Notes under the pieces: generated by a model
What the model was told of the DNA's origin: nothing
Database searches by the model: none
The model's input: the letters and a program-made list of their open reading frames with translations, nothing else
Assembly (NCBI GenBank): GCA_937997355.1
Contig: CALKTZ010000055.1
Location: 1 to 6,477 of the forward strand
Source: an uncultured Planctomycetales bacterium
GTDB lineage: Bacteria > Planctomycetota > Planctomycetia > Isosphaerales > Isosphaeraceae
DNA length: 6,477 nt
Direction: 5' to 3'
Made by a program: the position numbers and the translations under genes
Part shown: positions 1 through 6,038 of the stretch, one piece after another
How the letters are laid out: every line of letters begins with the position of its first letter
Numbering within the stretch: position 1 is the first letter of the stretch

Positions 1-392
1 CGTTCGAGCAATCGCCTCGCCCGCTCCTCCGCGACGCCGGGCTCGACCCCGAGGACGTAGACCGGCCCTTCGGTCACGTTTTGCAGCACGCTCCGATGGG
101 GAAACAGATTGAAGCCTTGAAAGACCATGCCGACGCATCGGCAAATCTGACGCGTTCGCTTCGACCGATCCACGGCGGTTGTCCGCTCGTCGATCGCGAT
201 CCCATCGATCTCGATACGTCCGCTGTGAAACCGCTCAAGGCCGTTGAGGCATCGCAGGAAGGTGCTCTTGCCGCTCCCCGAAGGGCCGATGATCGCGGCC
301 ACTTCCCCCTCGGCGACCGAGAGGGTCACTCCGCGGAGGATCTCCAACTCACCGTGCCGCTTGCAGAGACCCGCGACGTTGATCATGTTCAT
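1..392 (-). CDS. Polar amino acid ABC transporter ATP-binding protein, GlnQ/HisP type (partial, C-terminus off window)
   Basis: This is the cytoplasmic ATPase of an amino acid importer; it hydrolyses ATP to drive the permease encoded just upstream. The first 131 codons are visible, of a family length near 240-250. The protein begins MNMINVAGLCKRHG. It carries a perfect Walker A motif GPSGSGKST at residues 36-44, followed by FLRCLNGLE, typical of GlnQ/HisP. The Q-loop is VFQGFNLFPH at about residues 90-99, with the Gln at 92. The ABC signature, Walker B and H-loop lie beyond the left edge. The ATG overlaps the TGA of the permease fusion by four bases (ATGA), which implies translational coupling. 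An AAGGAG lies 11 nt upstream of the first ATG, favouring it over the ATG two codons later. Family and role are secure; the transported amino acid cannot be told from this fragment. Confidence 0.95.
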   Translation of the reverse strand, partial: MNMINVAGLCKRHGELEILRGVTLSVAEGEVAAIIGPSGSGKSTFLRCLNGLERFHSGRIEIDGIAIDERTTAVDRSKRTRQICRCVGMVFQGFNLFPHRSVLQNVTEGPVYVLGVEPGVAEERARRLLE

Positions 393-1945
393 GCGAGGAG
401 GGGCTCCTTGTCGCCGCCGACACCGAGGCGACGCTCGGACCACCGGGAAAACCAGGAAAGGGGGATACTCATCAGCATGTAGAGCACGGCCGTCGCCATC
501 GCGAATTCGATGGCCCCCCCCGTGCTGTTCGCCAGGATCGAATACTGCTTGGTCAGTTCGACCAGGGTGATCACCGAACAGACCGACGTATCCTTGAACA
601 GGGCGATGAAGTCGTTGGTCACGGGGGGGATCACGATCCGGATCGCCTGAGGGATGATGATCCGCCGAAGCGCGAGCGAGCGCGACATCCCCAGGGCCAG
701 CGCCGCCTCCATCTGGCCCCTCGGGATCGACTGGAGCCCCGCGCGATAAATTTCGGCCTCGTAGGCCGAGTAGTTGATCGCCAGGCCGGAGATCCCCGCG
801 ATCCAGGGGGGAAGTTTCAGCAGATAGAAGAGGACGAAAAGCTGCAACATCAAGGGGGTGCCGCGGATCAACTCCACATAGCCGGCCATGGCGATGCGAA
901 CCGGGGCCGGCCCATACAGGCGGCCCAGGGCGATCGCAAGCCCGAGGGCCATCGCCAGCGGCATCGAGGTGATCGAGAGCACCACCGTGACCAGGGCCGC
1001 ATCCCAGAGCCGGCCCTGATAACGTCGCAGGAGTTCCCAGCCGTGCAACGTCCCCCGGCCGGTCACAACCTCGATCGGCCCTCGGAAATTCGCAAGCTCC
1101 GATTGAGCATCGGTCCAGATGCCATATTTCTCGTAAAGCTGCCTGAGCGCGCCGGACTCGAACAATCGGGCGATCCCCCGATCGAGCTCATCACGCAAGG
1201 TCTCGTCGCCGGTTCGCAGGTAAATGACGTAATATCCGTGCGAGACAGGCTCGCCGACCAGGTCGAGCTTCGGGAAGCGGCCTCGATAGAATCGGGCGGC
1301 GGGGAGATCCTGGAGCGTGGCGTCATATTGGCCATTCTGGACGGCCGTCATGGCATCGGTGGCACCGTCGAACCGCACGACCTCGATGGTGCTCCCCGCC
1401 TGCTCGGCCGCGAAGGTGTCCGCCGCGGAACCCACGAGGACGCCGACGGTCCATTTGCCCCCCCCGGGCCTGGGCCGCTTGCGCAGGTCGTCCCACGACC
1501 GAATCACGCCCCCTTTCGGGGCCATGAGCTGGAGCTGATAGACGTAATAAGGGCGGGTGCAGAGATAGTCTCGGGCGCGTGTCTCGGTCCATTCGTAACC
1601 GTTGACCACGGCGTCGAGCCGCTCGGAATCCAAAACCTGGAGGAGCTTATCCCACTGCCCCTGGGAGTAGGCCGCCTTGACGCCAAGCTCGCGAGTGAGC
1701 CGATCCATCAGTTCGACCTCGAAGCCGGTCATCAGCTTCGGGTTCGCCGGGTCGGGATACGCATAAGGCCCCCCACCTTCCATATCGCTCCCGTAGATGA
1801 GTTGGCCGGCACCTCGAATCCGGCTCAGGCCGTCGGCCGAATTGGCATAGGACGGGACGATCGCGAGGAGAGGGGAGAGCGCGATCAGGAGAGGGAAGAC
1901 AACCCCCGGGGAAGGGTTGCGGCGGGATTGCCGGCGGGGGCGAAT
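389..1945 (-). CDS. Fused amino acid ABC transporter substrate-binding protein/permease
   Basis: One chain combines a periplasmic amino acid binding domain (SBP_bac_3) with a HisM/GlnP-type permease, as in GlnP of Gram-positive GlnPQ. Numbering here starts at the internal Met encoded at 1783. The binding domain covers about residues 1-225. Its likely ligand contacts are Arg69 (TETRARDY), Ser119 (VGSAADTF) and Asp159 (LQDLPAARFY), placed by analogy with HisJ/GlnH. The permease covers about 255-455, with several hydrophobic segments, ELIRGTPLMLQ at 304-314, and the EAA-type coupling loop EAALALGMSRSLALRRIIIP at 359-378. That loop docks the ATPase encoded next. The ATG at 1783 cuts into the first strand of the binding domain, so it is not the true start. 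The same frame stays open back to a TGA at 1961-1963 and encodes a basic n-region plus hydrophobic core ending PSYA/NSADG, a clear signal peptide. That stretch has no ATG, GTG or TTG. The start given here is an ATT; a TTG at 1964 with a +1 shift is the alternative. Substrate is probably a polar amino acid. Confidence 0.9.
   Translation of the reverse strand: MRPRRQSRRNPSPGVVFPLLIALSPLLAIVPSYANSADGLSRIRGAGQLIYGSDMEGGGPYAYPDPANPKLMTGFEVELMDRLTRELGVKAAYSQGQWDKLLQVLDSERLDAVVNGYEWTETRARDYLCTRPYYVYQLQLMAPKGGVIRSWDDLRKRPRPGGGKWTVGVLVGSAADTFAAEQAGSTIEVVRFDGATDAMTAVQNGQYDATLQDLPAARFYRGRFPKLDLVGEPVSHGYYVIYLRTGDETLRDELDRGIARLFESGALRQLYEKYGIWTDAQSELANFRGPIEVVTGRGTLHGWELLRRYQGRLWDAALVTVVLSITSMPLAMALGLAIALGRLYGPAPVRIAMAGYVELIRGTPLMLQLFVLFYLLKLPPWIAGISGLAINYSAYEAEIYRAGLQSIPRGQMEAALALGMSRSLALRRIIIPQAIRIVIPPVTNDFIALFKDTSVCSVITLVELTKQYSILANSTGGAIEFAMATAVLYMLMSIPLSWFSRWSERRLGVGGDKEPLLA
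404..409 (-). promoter_or_regulatory. Shine-Dalgarno of the ATPase gene (AAGGAG)
   Basis: AAGGAG reads on the minus strand inside the last codons of the permease fusion, 11 nt before the ATG at 392. The spacing is slightly long. Together with the ATGA overlap it suggests both reinitiation by ribosomes finishing the upstream gene and some independent initiation. Confidence 0.5.
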
Positions 1946-1972
1946 GGAATCGATTTCCGATCAAGTAACCTC
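1936..1972 (-). promoter_or_regulatory. Candidate Shine-Dalgarno, TTG start and frameshift site of the transporter fusion
   Basis: On the minus strand a GAGG (1969-1972, within GGCGAGG) precedes a TTG at 1964-1962 by four bases. The TTG frame is one base out from the signal-peptide frame. Removing one base from the run of five G (plus strand 1936-1940; C on the coding strand) would give MIGNRFHSPRRQSRRNPSPG joined directly to the hydrophobic core. The alternatives are a rare ATT start at 1945, a real +1 frameshift, or a sequence error. The observation is direct; the explanation is inference. Confidence 0.35.
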
Positions 1973-2014
1973 GCCTGGGCTCGTCGGAGTATGCAATCGA
2001 TCAGAAGAATCCAT

Positions 2015-3262
2015 TCACGCCCGGTTCGCCCCATCATGAGAACGGTTGCGGCGCGCCTCGCGAACCCGACGGCGCGCCTGACGCGAGGGGGCCGTCACGC
2101 GCAGGCGAGTCAGGCGGCCGATGTGGAACACATTCCCGCGCCAGTGGATCGTCCGATGCACGATCGCATCGAACCAGACGGGAAGCAAGAGGAGATCCTT
2201 GGCGGGGCTGAAAAGCAAATGGCGGAGCTTCGGGAAGGTTCCGCGGAGCCAGCGGGTCTGGACCGCGTCCCGGAACATGCCGAGCCCGACGAGGAGGACG
2301 AGCCCCCCCCAGGCGATCCCCGAATCGCCCGAAAAGGCCCAGACCGTGCCGACCGTCGCCAGGTTCGCCACGGGCTCGAAAAGGAAGACGGGGAGGGCCA
2401 TCCGGAAGCGGATCTTATCCCATCGCGAGTGACGATTCAGGAACCAGCGGAATCCGCGCTGCCGGTTCACATTCTCGACGACGTGGTGGCTGAGCTGGAC
2501 CCGATACCCTGCCTTGCGGACCAGGGCGCCCATCACCTGGTCCTCGGCCAGCAGGTTGCGGACCGAGGCGAACCCGCCGATGGCGTGCAGGACGGACGCC
2601 CGCATCATCATCGACTTGCCGACCACGCACGTCACCCCCAGCATCGACGCCGTCGCCATCCCCCCGGCGATGTAGCCGTTGATGTGGAGGTTCTCCATGA
2701 TCGCCGCGCTCTGGAGTTCGCCCACGCCGACGAAGATATTGCTCACGAGTCCGACACTCGGGTCGGCCAGATAGCAGGCGGTCTCCCTCAGATATTCGGG
2801 GCGGACCCGAACATTGGAATCGCTGATCAGGATCACGTCGTGCCGGCGATGGGCGTTCATCGCCGCGAGGCTCTCCACCTTCGGATTGAGGCCGAATGCC
2901 GGGCAGCCGACGGTCAGTTTGGCATCTCGATCGGGGAATTCCCGGAGCAGGCCGCGAACAACATCGGCGGCGGGATCGTTCGGATCGGCGACGCAGAAGA
3001 GGAGCTGATACGTCGGGTAGTCCAGATGGAAGAAGCTCCGCAGATTCTGCTCAAGCTCCTCATCCAGCCCCTTCAGCGGCTTGAAGATGGTCACCGGCGG
3101 CGTATGGTCGGGCAGTCCCTTCCGGCGGCCCCGCCACGTCACCCAGGCCAGACAGCCCATGGAGAATAGCGTCGACACCACCGCCACCAGGGCGACCAGA
3201 CCGAGCAGGAAGTTGGCAGCTTGGTGTGAGCTCATGGCGAGAAACATCCTCGGTGGTGACAT
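2015..3262 (-). CDS. Membrane-anchored glycosyltransferase, ceramide glucosyltransferase/HpnI-like (GT21)
   Basis: An inner-membrane glycosyltransferase of the GT-A fold, expected to move a sugar from a nucleotide-sugar donor to a lipid. Relatives include ceramide glucosyltransferase and HpnI, which adds GlcNAc to bacteriohopanetetrol. An N-terminal membrane segment spans about residues 17-40, then the cytoplasmic catalytic domain begins TIFKPLKG (58-65). The GT21 elements follow in order: VADPNDPA with D1 at Asp93, LNPKV (125-129), DSNVRV with D2 at Asp148, AEDQVMG with D3 at Asp241, and RHSRW (277-281) matching (Q/R)xxRW. Hydrophobic segments lie at about 289-308 and 314-330, and perhaps 357-368. 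The very basic tail (about 390-415) is cytoplasmic by inference. Length of about 400 fits the family. The Met encoded at 3262 has no Shine-Dalgarno; the Met encoded at 3235 (MSSHQAANFLL) has GAGG 12 nt upstream and is a good alternative. No hopanoid or sphingolipid gene is visible nearby, so the lipid acceptor is unknown. Confidence 0.88.
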   Translation of the reverse strand: MSPPRMFLAMSSHQAANFLLGLVALVAVVSTLFSMGCLAWVTWRGRRKGLPDHTPPVTIFKPLKGLDEELEQNLRSFFHLDYPTYQLLFCVADPNDPAADVVRGLLREFPDRDAKLTVGCPAFGLNPKVESLAAMNAHRRHDVILISDSNVRVRPEYLRETACYLADPSVGLVSNIFVGVGELQSAAIMENLHINGYIAGGMATASMLGVTCVVGKSMMMRASVLHAIGGFASVRNLLAEDQVMGALVRKAGYRVQLSHHVVENVNRQRGFRWFLNRHSRWDKIRFRMALPVFLFEPVANLATVGTVWAFSGDSGIAWGGLVLLVGLGMFRDAVQTRWLRGTFPKLRHLLFSPAKDLLLLPVWFDAIVHRTIHWRGNVFHIGRLTRLRVTAPSRQARRRVREARRNRSHDGANRA

Positions 3263-3300
3263 CGGAGGTCGTCACGAATTCATCCGGAATCGTGCGAGGT

Positions 3301-3319
3301 TCCTCAAGGGAATTGAGGA
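3301..3319. repeat. Perfect 7-bp stem-loop in the gap upstream of the glycosyltransferase
   Basis: TCCTCAA (3301-3307) and TTGAGGA (3313-3319) are perfect inverted repeats around a 5-nt loop, GGGAA. The element sits in the roughly 150-bp gap between the stop of the zinc-ribbon gene (3413) and the start of the glycosyltransferase (3262), so it would form in the leader or intercistronic RNA on the minus strand. There is no T-tract on either side, so it is not a standard intrinsic terminator. A role in attenuation, RNA processing or protein binding is only a possibility. I see nothing else definite in the gap. Confidence 0.35.
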
Positions 3320-3412
3320 TCGGTCTTCGTCTCGGGAAAACGATGCCGGAGCAATCTCGATCGATGACCTACGGCGAACGAGTCGAAAAATCTGGCGAGC
3401 AAGCGACCGATT

Positions 3413-3940
3413 TCAGCGAGGCTCGGGCTTCATGCGGAATTCCATCGGCCCCTGGCAACACGGGCAAGTCTGAGGCGCGCGAAGGCTGATCGCGCAAACG
3501 TGGCAATAATACTCCGGCCGCCTCATCCGCCCCCCCTCCTCGACCATCAGGCCGATGACCTGGAGGTAGGGCAATTTGGGGAACCGCCTGCCTCGGATCT
3601 CGACGAGCCGGTTCTGCAACCGCGAATCTCTGAACAAGGCCCGACTCCCTTCGTCCGGGAGCAGCGGGATGACCGTCTTGTCCTCGCACCAAAGGGCAAC
3701 CTGCTGGGCGATCGGATCGTCGACCTTGAGATCGGGCGCGATGGCCTTCAGGATTTCCGTCATCGGAACGACCTTGCCCCGGAGCACGACTTCCTCGGGC
3801 TTGGCGTCCGTCTCGGCCCACGCCTCGCGGACCGTCATGAGGTGGCCGACGAGGATAACCAGGACCAGGCACGAAGAGGCCGCGTCGAACCTGCTCCGGG
3901 CGTGCGAGGCAACACCAAAAATCCCCATGTCGGCAATCAT
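3413..3940 (-). CDS. Exported protein of unknown function with C-terminal CxxC...CPCC zinc-ribbon-like motif
   Basis: I do not recognise a named family, though the tail resembles conserved proteins I associate with planctomycetes. From the Met encoded at 3940 the protein has a short n-region, a hydrophobic core (CLVLVILVGHLM) and a probable cleavage site REAWA/ETDA, so the mature part of about 134 residues should lie outside the cytoplasm. The mature part runs VVLRGKVVPMTEIL, then VALWCEDKTVIPLLPDEGSRALF, then LVEIRGRRFPKLPYLQVIGLMVEEGG. This alternation of short hydrophobic strands suggests a small beta-barrel (OB-like), which is inference. It ends YYCHVCAISLRAPQTCPCCQGPMEFR: CxxC, nine residues, then CPCC, consistent with a four-Cys metal site plus one extra Cys. 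It is not a CxxCH heme site. The frame stays open to a GTG at 4030, with other Mets encoded at 3985 and 3928; no start has a good Shine-Dalgarno. The signal peptide favours 3940 or 3928. It is the first of four genes in the same direction. Confidence 0.75.
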   Translation of the reverse strand: MIADMGIFGVASHARSRFDAASSCLVLVILVGHLMTVREAWAETDAKPEEVVLRGKVVPMTEILKAIAPDLKVDDPIAQQVALWCEDKTVIPLLPDEGSRALFRDSRLQNRLVEIRGRRFPKLPYLQVIGLMVEEGGRMRRPEYYCHVCAISLRAPQTCPCCQGPMEFRMKPEPR

Positions 3941-4285
3941 CCGTACGGTGCGCACAACGGACAACCATCTCGATATTTGAATCATAACGAGATCGGCCGA
4001 AATGAGAAAGCGAACTTCAACGGGATGCACCCCTTCGCGTCGGGATTGGATTCGTTCGCGGAAAATGGCTTGGTCCGACCTATTCCATCCGGGGTGCCTC
4101 TCCCGCTTCCCCCATCGCGAAGAAGGAGAAGGGCGAGGAGGGCCATCCAGGCCCCGGGATCATCCCTTGATTGGGTTGCGGAATCGCCGCTTTTCGACTG
4201 TACCGATTCGATCGATTGTCGGGGCGCGGCCGCACAAACGGCCTCACCCCTCCCCGTCGAACGTCAGCGATCAAACTGCTCAATC

Positions 4286-4302
4286 CGATAGATATCGTAT
4301 CG
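4286..4302. repeat. Short inverted repeat upstream of the efflux gene (possible operator)
   Basis: CGATA (4286-4290) and TATCG (4298-4302) form a 5-bp inverted repeat around GATATCG. It is 28 nt upstream of the efflux gene start and AT-richer than its surroundings. It could be a regulator site or part of the leader. Arms this short arise often by chance, so this is a weak call. Confidence 0.2.
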
Positions 4303-4316
4303 CCCTCACTCGAACC

Positions 4317-4321
4317 GGAGG
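4317..4321 (+). promoter_or_regulatory. Shine-Dalgarno of the efflux gene (GGAGG)
   Basis: GGAGG lies eight bases before the ATG at 4330. This near-ideal site fixes the start at 4330 instead of any of the earlier in-frame codons back to 4171. The signal peptide begins at the same ATG. Confidence 0.85.
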
Positions 4322-4329
4322 TTCTGCTG

Positions 4330-5961
4330 ATGAAGCGATCGGGATGCCTGCTGGCCGGAGCCGTCGCGGCCATGCTCGGACTTGGTCCACGGTCGGCATC
4401 GGCGCAGGTCTCCCTGGCCGACGACATCATCATCGCGGCGCAAGGCAAGGAGAACGCCGCGCGCAACCGGGAATCGGCCCTGGGGCACAAGCCGGGGACG
4501 CTGTCCAGCCCGTATCGGAGGAGTCCCGGCACCTCGGACATCCAGCTCGGCGCGGATCCGAACCGTCGGCTCGCTCCTCTCCCCCGATTGGCCCGCCGCC
4601 CGGGCCGTCCCGCGGCCTACAGCGCGCCGGGACAGGATCGCGAGGATCCCGCGCAGGGCCTGGCCCCCGCCATCGAGCGGCTCCGCCTGCCCGGCTCGGG
4701 CGTGCCGGCCCCTTTCAGCGACATCGCGAACGAGCCCGATAGCGAGGGGCCATCCGACGGCCTCAGCCTCGACGAGGCCATCGAGCGGTTGCTCCACGCC
4801 AATCGCGACCTCCGCACCAAGTTCCTCGAGATCCCCCAGGCCGAAGCGGACATCCTCACCTCGGGCCTGTGGGACAACCCCTTGCTGTTCTACTCTTCCG
4901 ACGGCGTCCCCTACGGCTCCTATTCGCGGCGCCAACCCGGCGAGATCAACCATGGCGTCAGCATCGTCTACCCGTTCGATTACTCGGGCAAGAGGCGGAT
5001 GCGAGTCGCCCTGGCCAGGGTGGAGAAGCACCTCCTGGAACTCCAGTACCGGGACGCCGCCCGGCTGGCGATCGACGACCTCTACACGGCATTCGTCGAC
5101 GCCGTGGCCGCCCGCAACGCCGTGCAGACGGCGGAGCGCGGCCTGGGGCTGATCAACGAGCTGCTCCCGTCTCATCCCTTGCGGGGTCCTTCGTCCGAGC
5201 AGGAGCAGGACGACCTCGACACTCTGGTCATCGAGAAGGAAGTCGCCGCCATGTCCGCGGAGGACGAACACGAGCGCTATCAGAGGGCGAAGCAGCGACT
5301 CGGAAAGCTGCTCGACCTCGCGCCGGACGACGCGGATCACCTCGAAGTGAAAGGCTCGATGCGGTTCAGGACCCCCGAAGTCCCCCCCGTCGATCAGCTC
5401 ATCCTGATCGCTCAGGGCCATCGCCCGGATCTGGCCGCCCAACGCCTGGGCATCGAGCGCGCACGCGCCGAACTCTCCCACGAGAATTCCGAACGATTCT
5501 CGGACGCGTATTTCCTCTACACGCCCTTCGGCTATCGCGACAATTCGCAGAACGGCGAGCTGAGCTCGACCTCGTGGGGCGCGGGCCTGTTCGTCTCCGC
5601 GCCGCTCTTCAACCGCAACCAGGGCAACATCCGGCGTGCCAAACTCAACATCAGCCAGAGCCAGAATGAGGCGGAATCGCTGGAGCGCGAGGTGCTCGCC
5701 GAAGTCCGAGAGGTCGACCGGGAACTTCGAAGTTCAGCCGAAGACCTGCAACGGCTGGAGCAGGTCACTCTCCCGGCCGTGCGCCGCAAGCGGGACAAGG
5801 CGCGGGCACGCCTGCAATCCGGCCAGATCTCCGCGGATGCGTTCCTCGCCGTGCAACGCGACACGACCTCGCTCGTCCGCTATTATCGCGATACGCTCAC
5901 CCGCCATCGACGCAACAGCCTCAAGCTCAACACGGCCGTCGGCCTGCGGCTCTTGCCGTGA
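4330..5961 (+). CDS. TolC-family outer membrane efflux protein (CusC/CzcC-like)
   Basis: This is the outer membrane channel subunit of a tripartite efflux or type I secretion system; three copies would form a barrel with a periplasmic alpha-helical tunnel. The protein has 543 residues. A signal peptide covers 1-25 (MKRSGCLLAG..., cleavage ASA/QVS). A Pro/Arg/Gly-rich, probably disordered stretch covers about 50-140. The two tandem OEP repeats follow. The first, about 145-330, begins LSLDEAIERLLHANRDLR and includes the strand region INHGVSIVYPFDYSGKRRMRVALARVE. The second, about 353-543, begins PPVDQLILIAQGHRPDLAAQR, with FVSAPLFNRNQGNIRRAKLN at 421-440, a hallmark of the family, then long charged helices and the C-terminal LKLNTAVGLRLLP. 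There is no lipobox, so it is not a CusC-type lipoprotein. It stands alone on the plus strand here; adaptor (HlyD-like) and inner-membrane pump genes are not in the window, so the substrate cannot be inferred. Heavy-metal RND systems are a common setting for such sequences. Confidence 0.92.
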   Translation: MKRSGCLLAGAVAAMLGLGPRSASAQVSLADDIIIAAQGKENAARNRESALGHKPGTLSSPYRRSPGTSDIQLGADPNRRLAPLPRLARRPGRPAAYSAPGQDREDPAQGLAPAIERLRLPGSGVPAPFSDIANEPDSEGPSDGLSLDEAIERLLHANRDLRTKFLEIPQAEADILTSGLWDNPLLFYSSDGVPYGSYSRRQPGEINHGVSIVYPFDYSGKRRMRVALARVEKHLLELQYRDAARLAIDDLYTAFVDAVAARNAVQTAERGLGLINELLPSHPLRGPSSEQEQDDLDTLVIEKEVAAMSAEDEHERYQRAKQRLGKLLDLAPDDADHLEVKGSMRFRTPEVPPVDQLILIAQGHRPDLAAQRLGIERARAELSHENSERFSDAYFLYTPFGYRDNSQNGELSSTSWGAGLFVSAPLFNRNQGNIRRAKLNISQSQNEAESLEREVLAEVREVDRELRSSAEDLQRLEQVTLPAVRRKRDKARARLQSGQISADAFLAVQRDTTSLVRYYRDTLTRHRRNSLKLNTAVGLRLLP

Positions 5962-6003
5962 CTCCCCCTGCGGCATCCCAACCCGAAGGGGGCGGCCCCG
6001 CCG

Positions 6004-6026
6004 GCCGGATCACCCGGGAATCCGGC
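6004..6026. terminator. Hairpin between convergent genes, possible bidirectional terminator
   Basis: GCCGGAT (6004-6010) and ATCCGGC (6020-6026) form a perfect 7-bp stem with a 9-nt loop. It lies 43 bp after the efflux stop and 13 bp after the stop of the convergent gene at 6039, where a shared terminator would be expected. No T-tract follows on either strand, so it may act with Rho, only protect RNA ends, or be incidental in such GC-rich DNA. Confidence 0.4.
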
Positions 6027-6038
6027 GACTCTCCTCAA

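Larger units (their letters stand above)
3941..4329. other. Divergent intergenic region with no gene
   Basis: This stretch separates the minus-strand zinc-ribbon gene from the plus-strand efflux gene and should contain promoters for both. The open frames crossing it are extensions or shadows of the neighbours, with no credible protein or start signal of their own. I find no convincing -35/-10 pair on either strand. A weak plus-strand candidate is TTGCGG (4176-4181), 17 nt, TGTACC (4199-4204), but it is poor enough to be chance. The only other local features are the small inverted repeat at 4286-4302 and the Shine-Dalgarno at 4317-4321. Confidence 0.6.

Noticed and set aside
1043..3169. Plus-strand open frame of 708 codons
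   Set aside because: It lies antisense to the glycosyltransferase and the transporter fusion, which have clear domain motifs on the minus strand. Its translation is low-complexity, rich in Arg, Pro, Asp and Glu, with no recognisable motif, as expected for an antisense shadow in GC-rich DNA.
3413..3500. Cys-rich tail as a c-type heme site
   Set aside because: The motif reads CHVCA and CPCCQ; neither is CxxCH, so covalent heme attachment is not supported.
3369..3968. Minus-strand open frame of 199 codons overlapping the zinc-ribbon gene in another frame
   Set aside because: The other frame (stop at 3413) has a signal peptide and a coherent Cys motif; this one is Arg/Gly-rich with no structure.
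4226..4233. GCGGCCGC palindrome in the divergent intergenic region
   Set aside because: An 8-bp GC palindrome is expected by chance in this composition and has no other operator features.
3500..4291. Plus-strand open frame of 263 codons
   Set aside because: It is antisense to the zinc-ribbon gene and extends into the intergenic region; it has no domain and no Shine-Dalgarno.
4171..4329. Upstream extension of the efflux protein
   Set aside because: The GGAGG at 4317-4321 and a signal peptide starting at the ATG at 4330 show the true start; the extension would bury the signal peptide.
4306..5481. Minus-strand open frame of 391 codons
   Set aside because: It is antisense to the TolC-family gene, has no motif, and has the Gly/Val/Arg-rich composition of a shadow frame.
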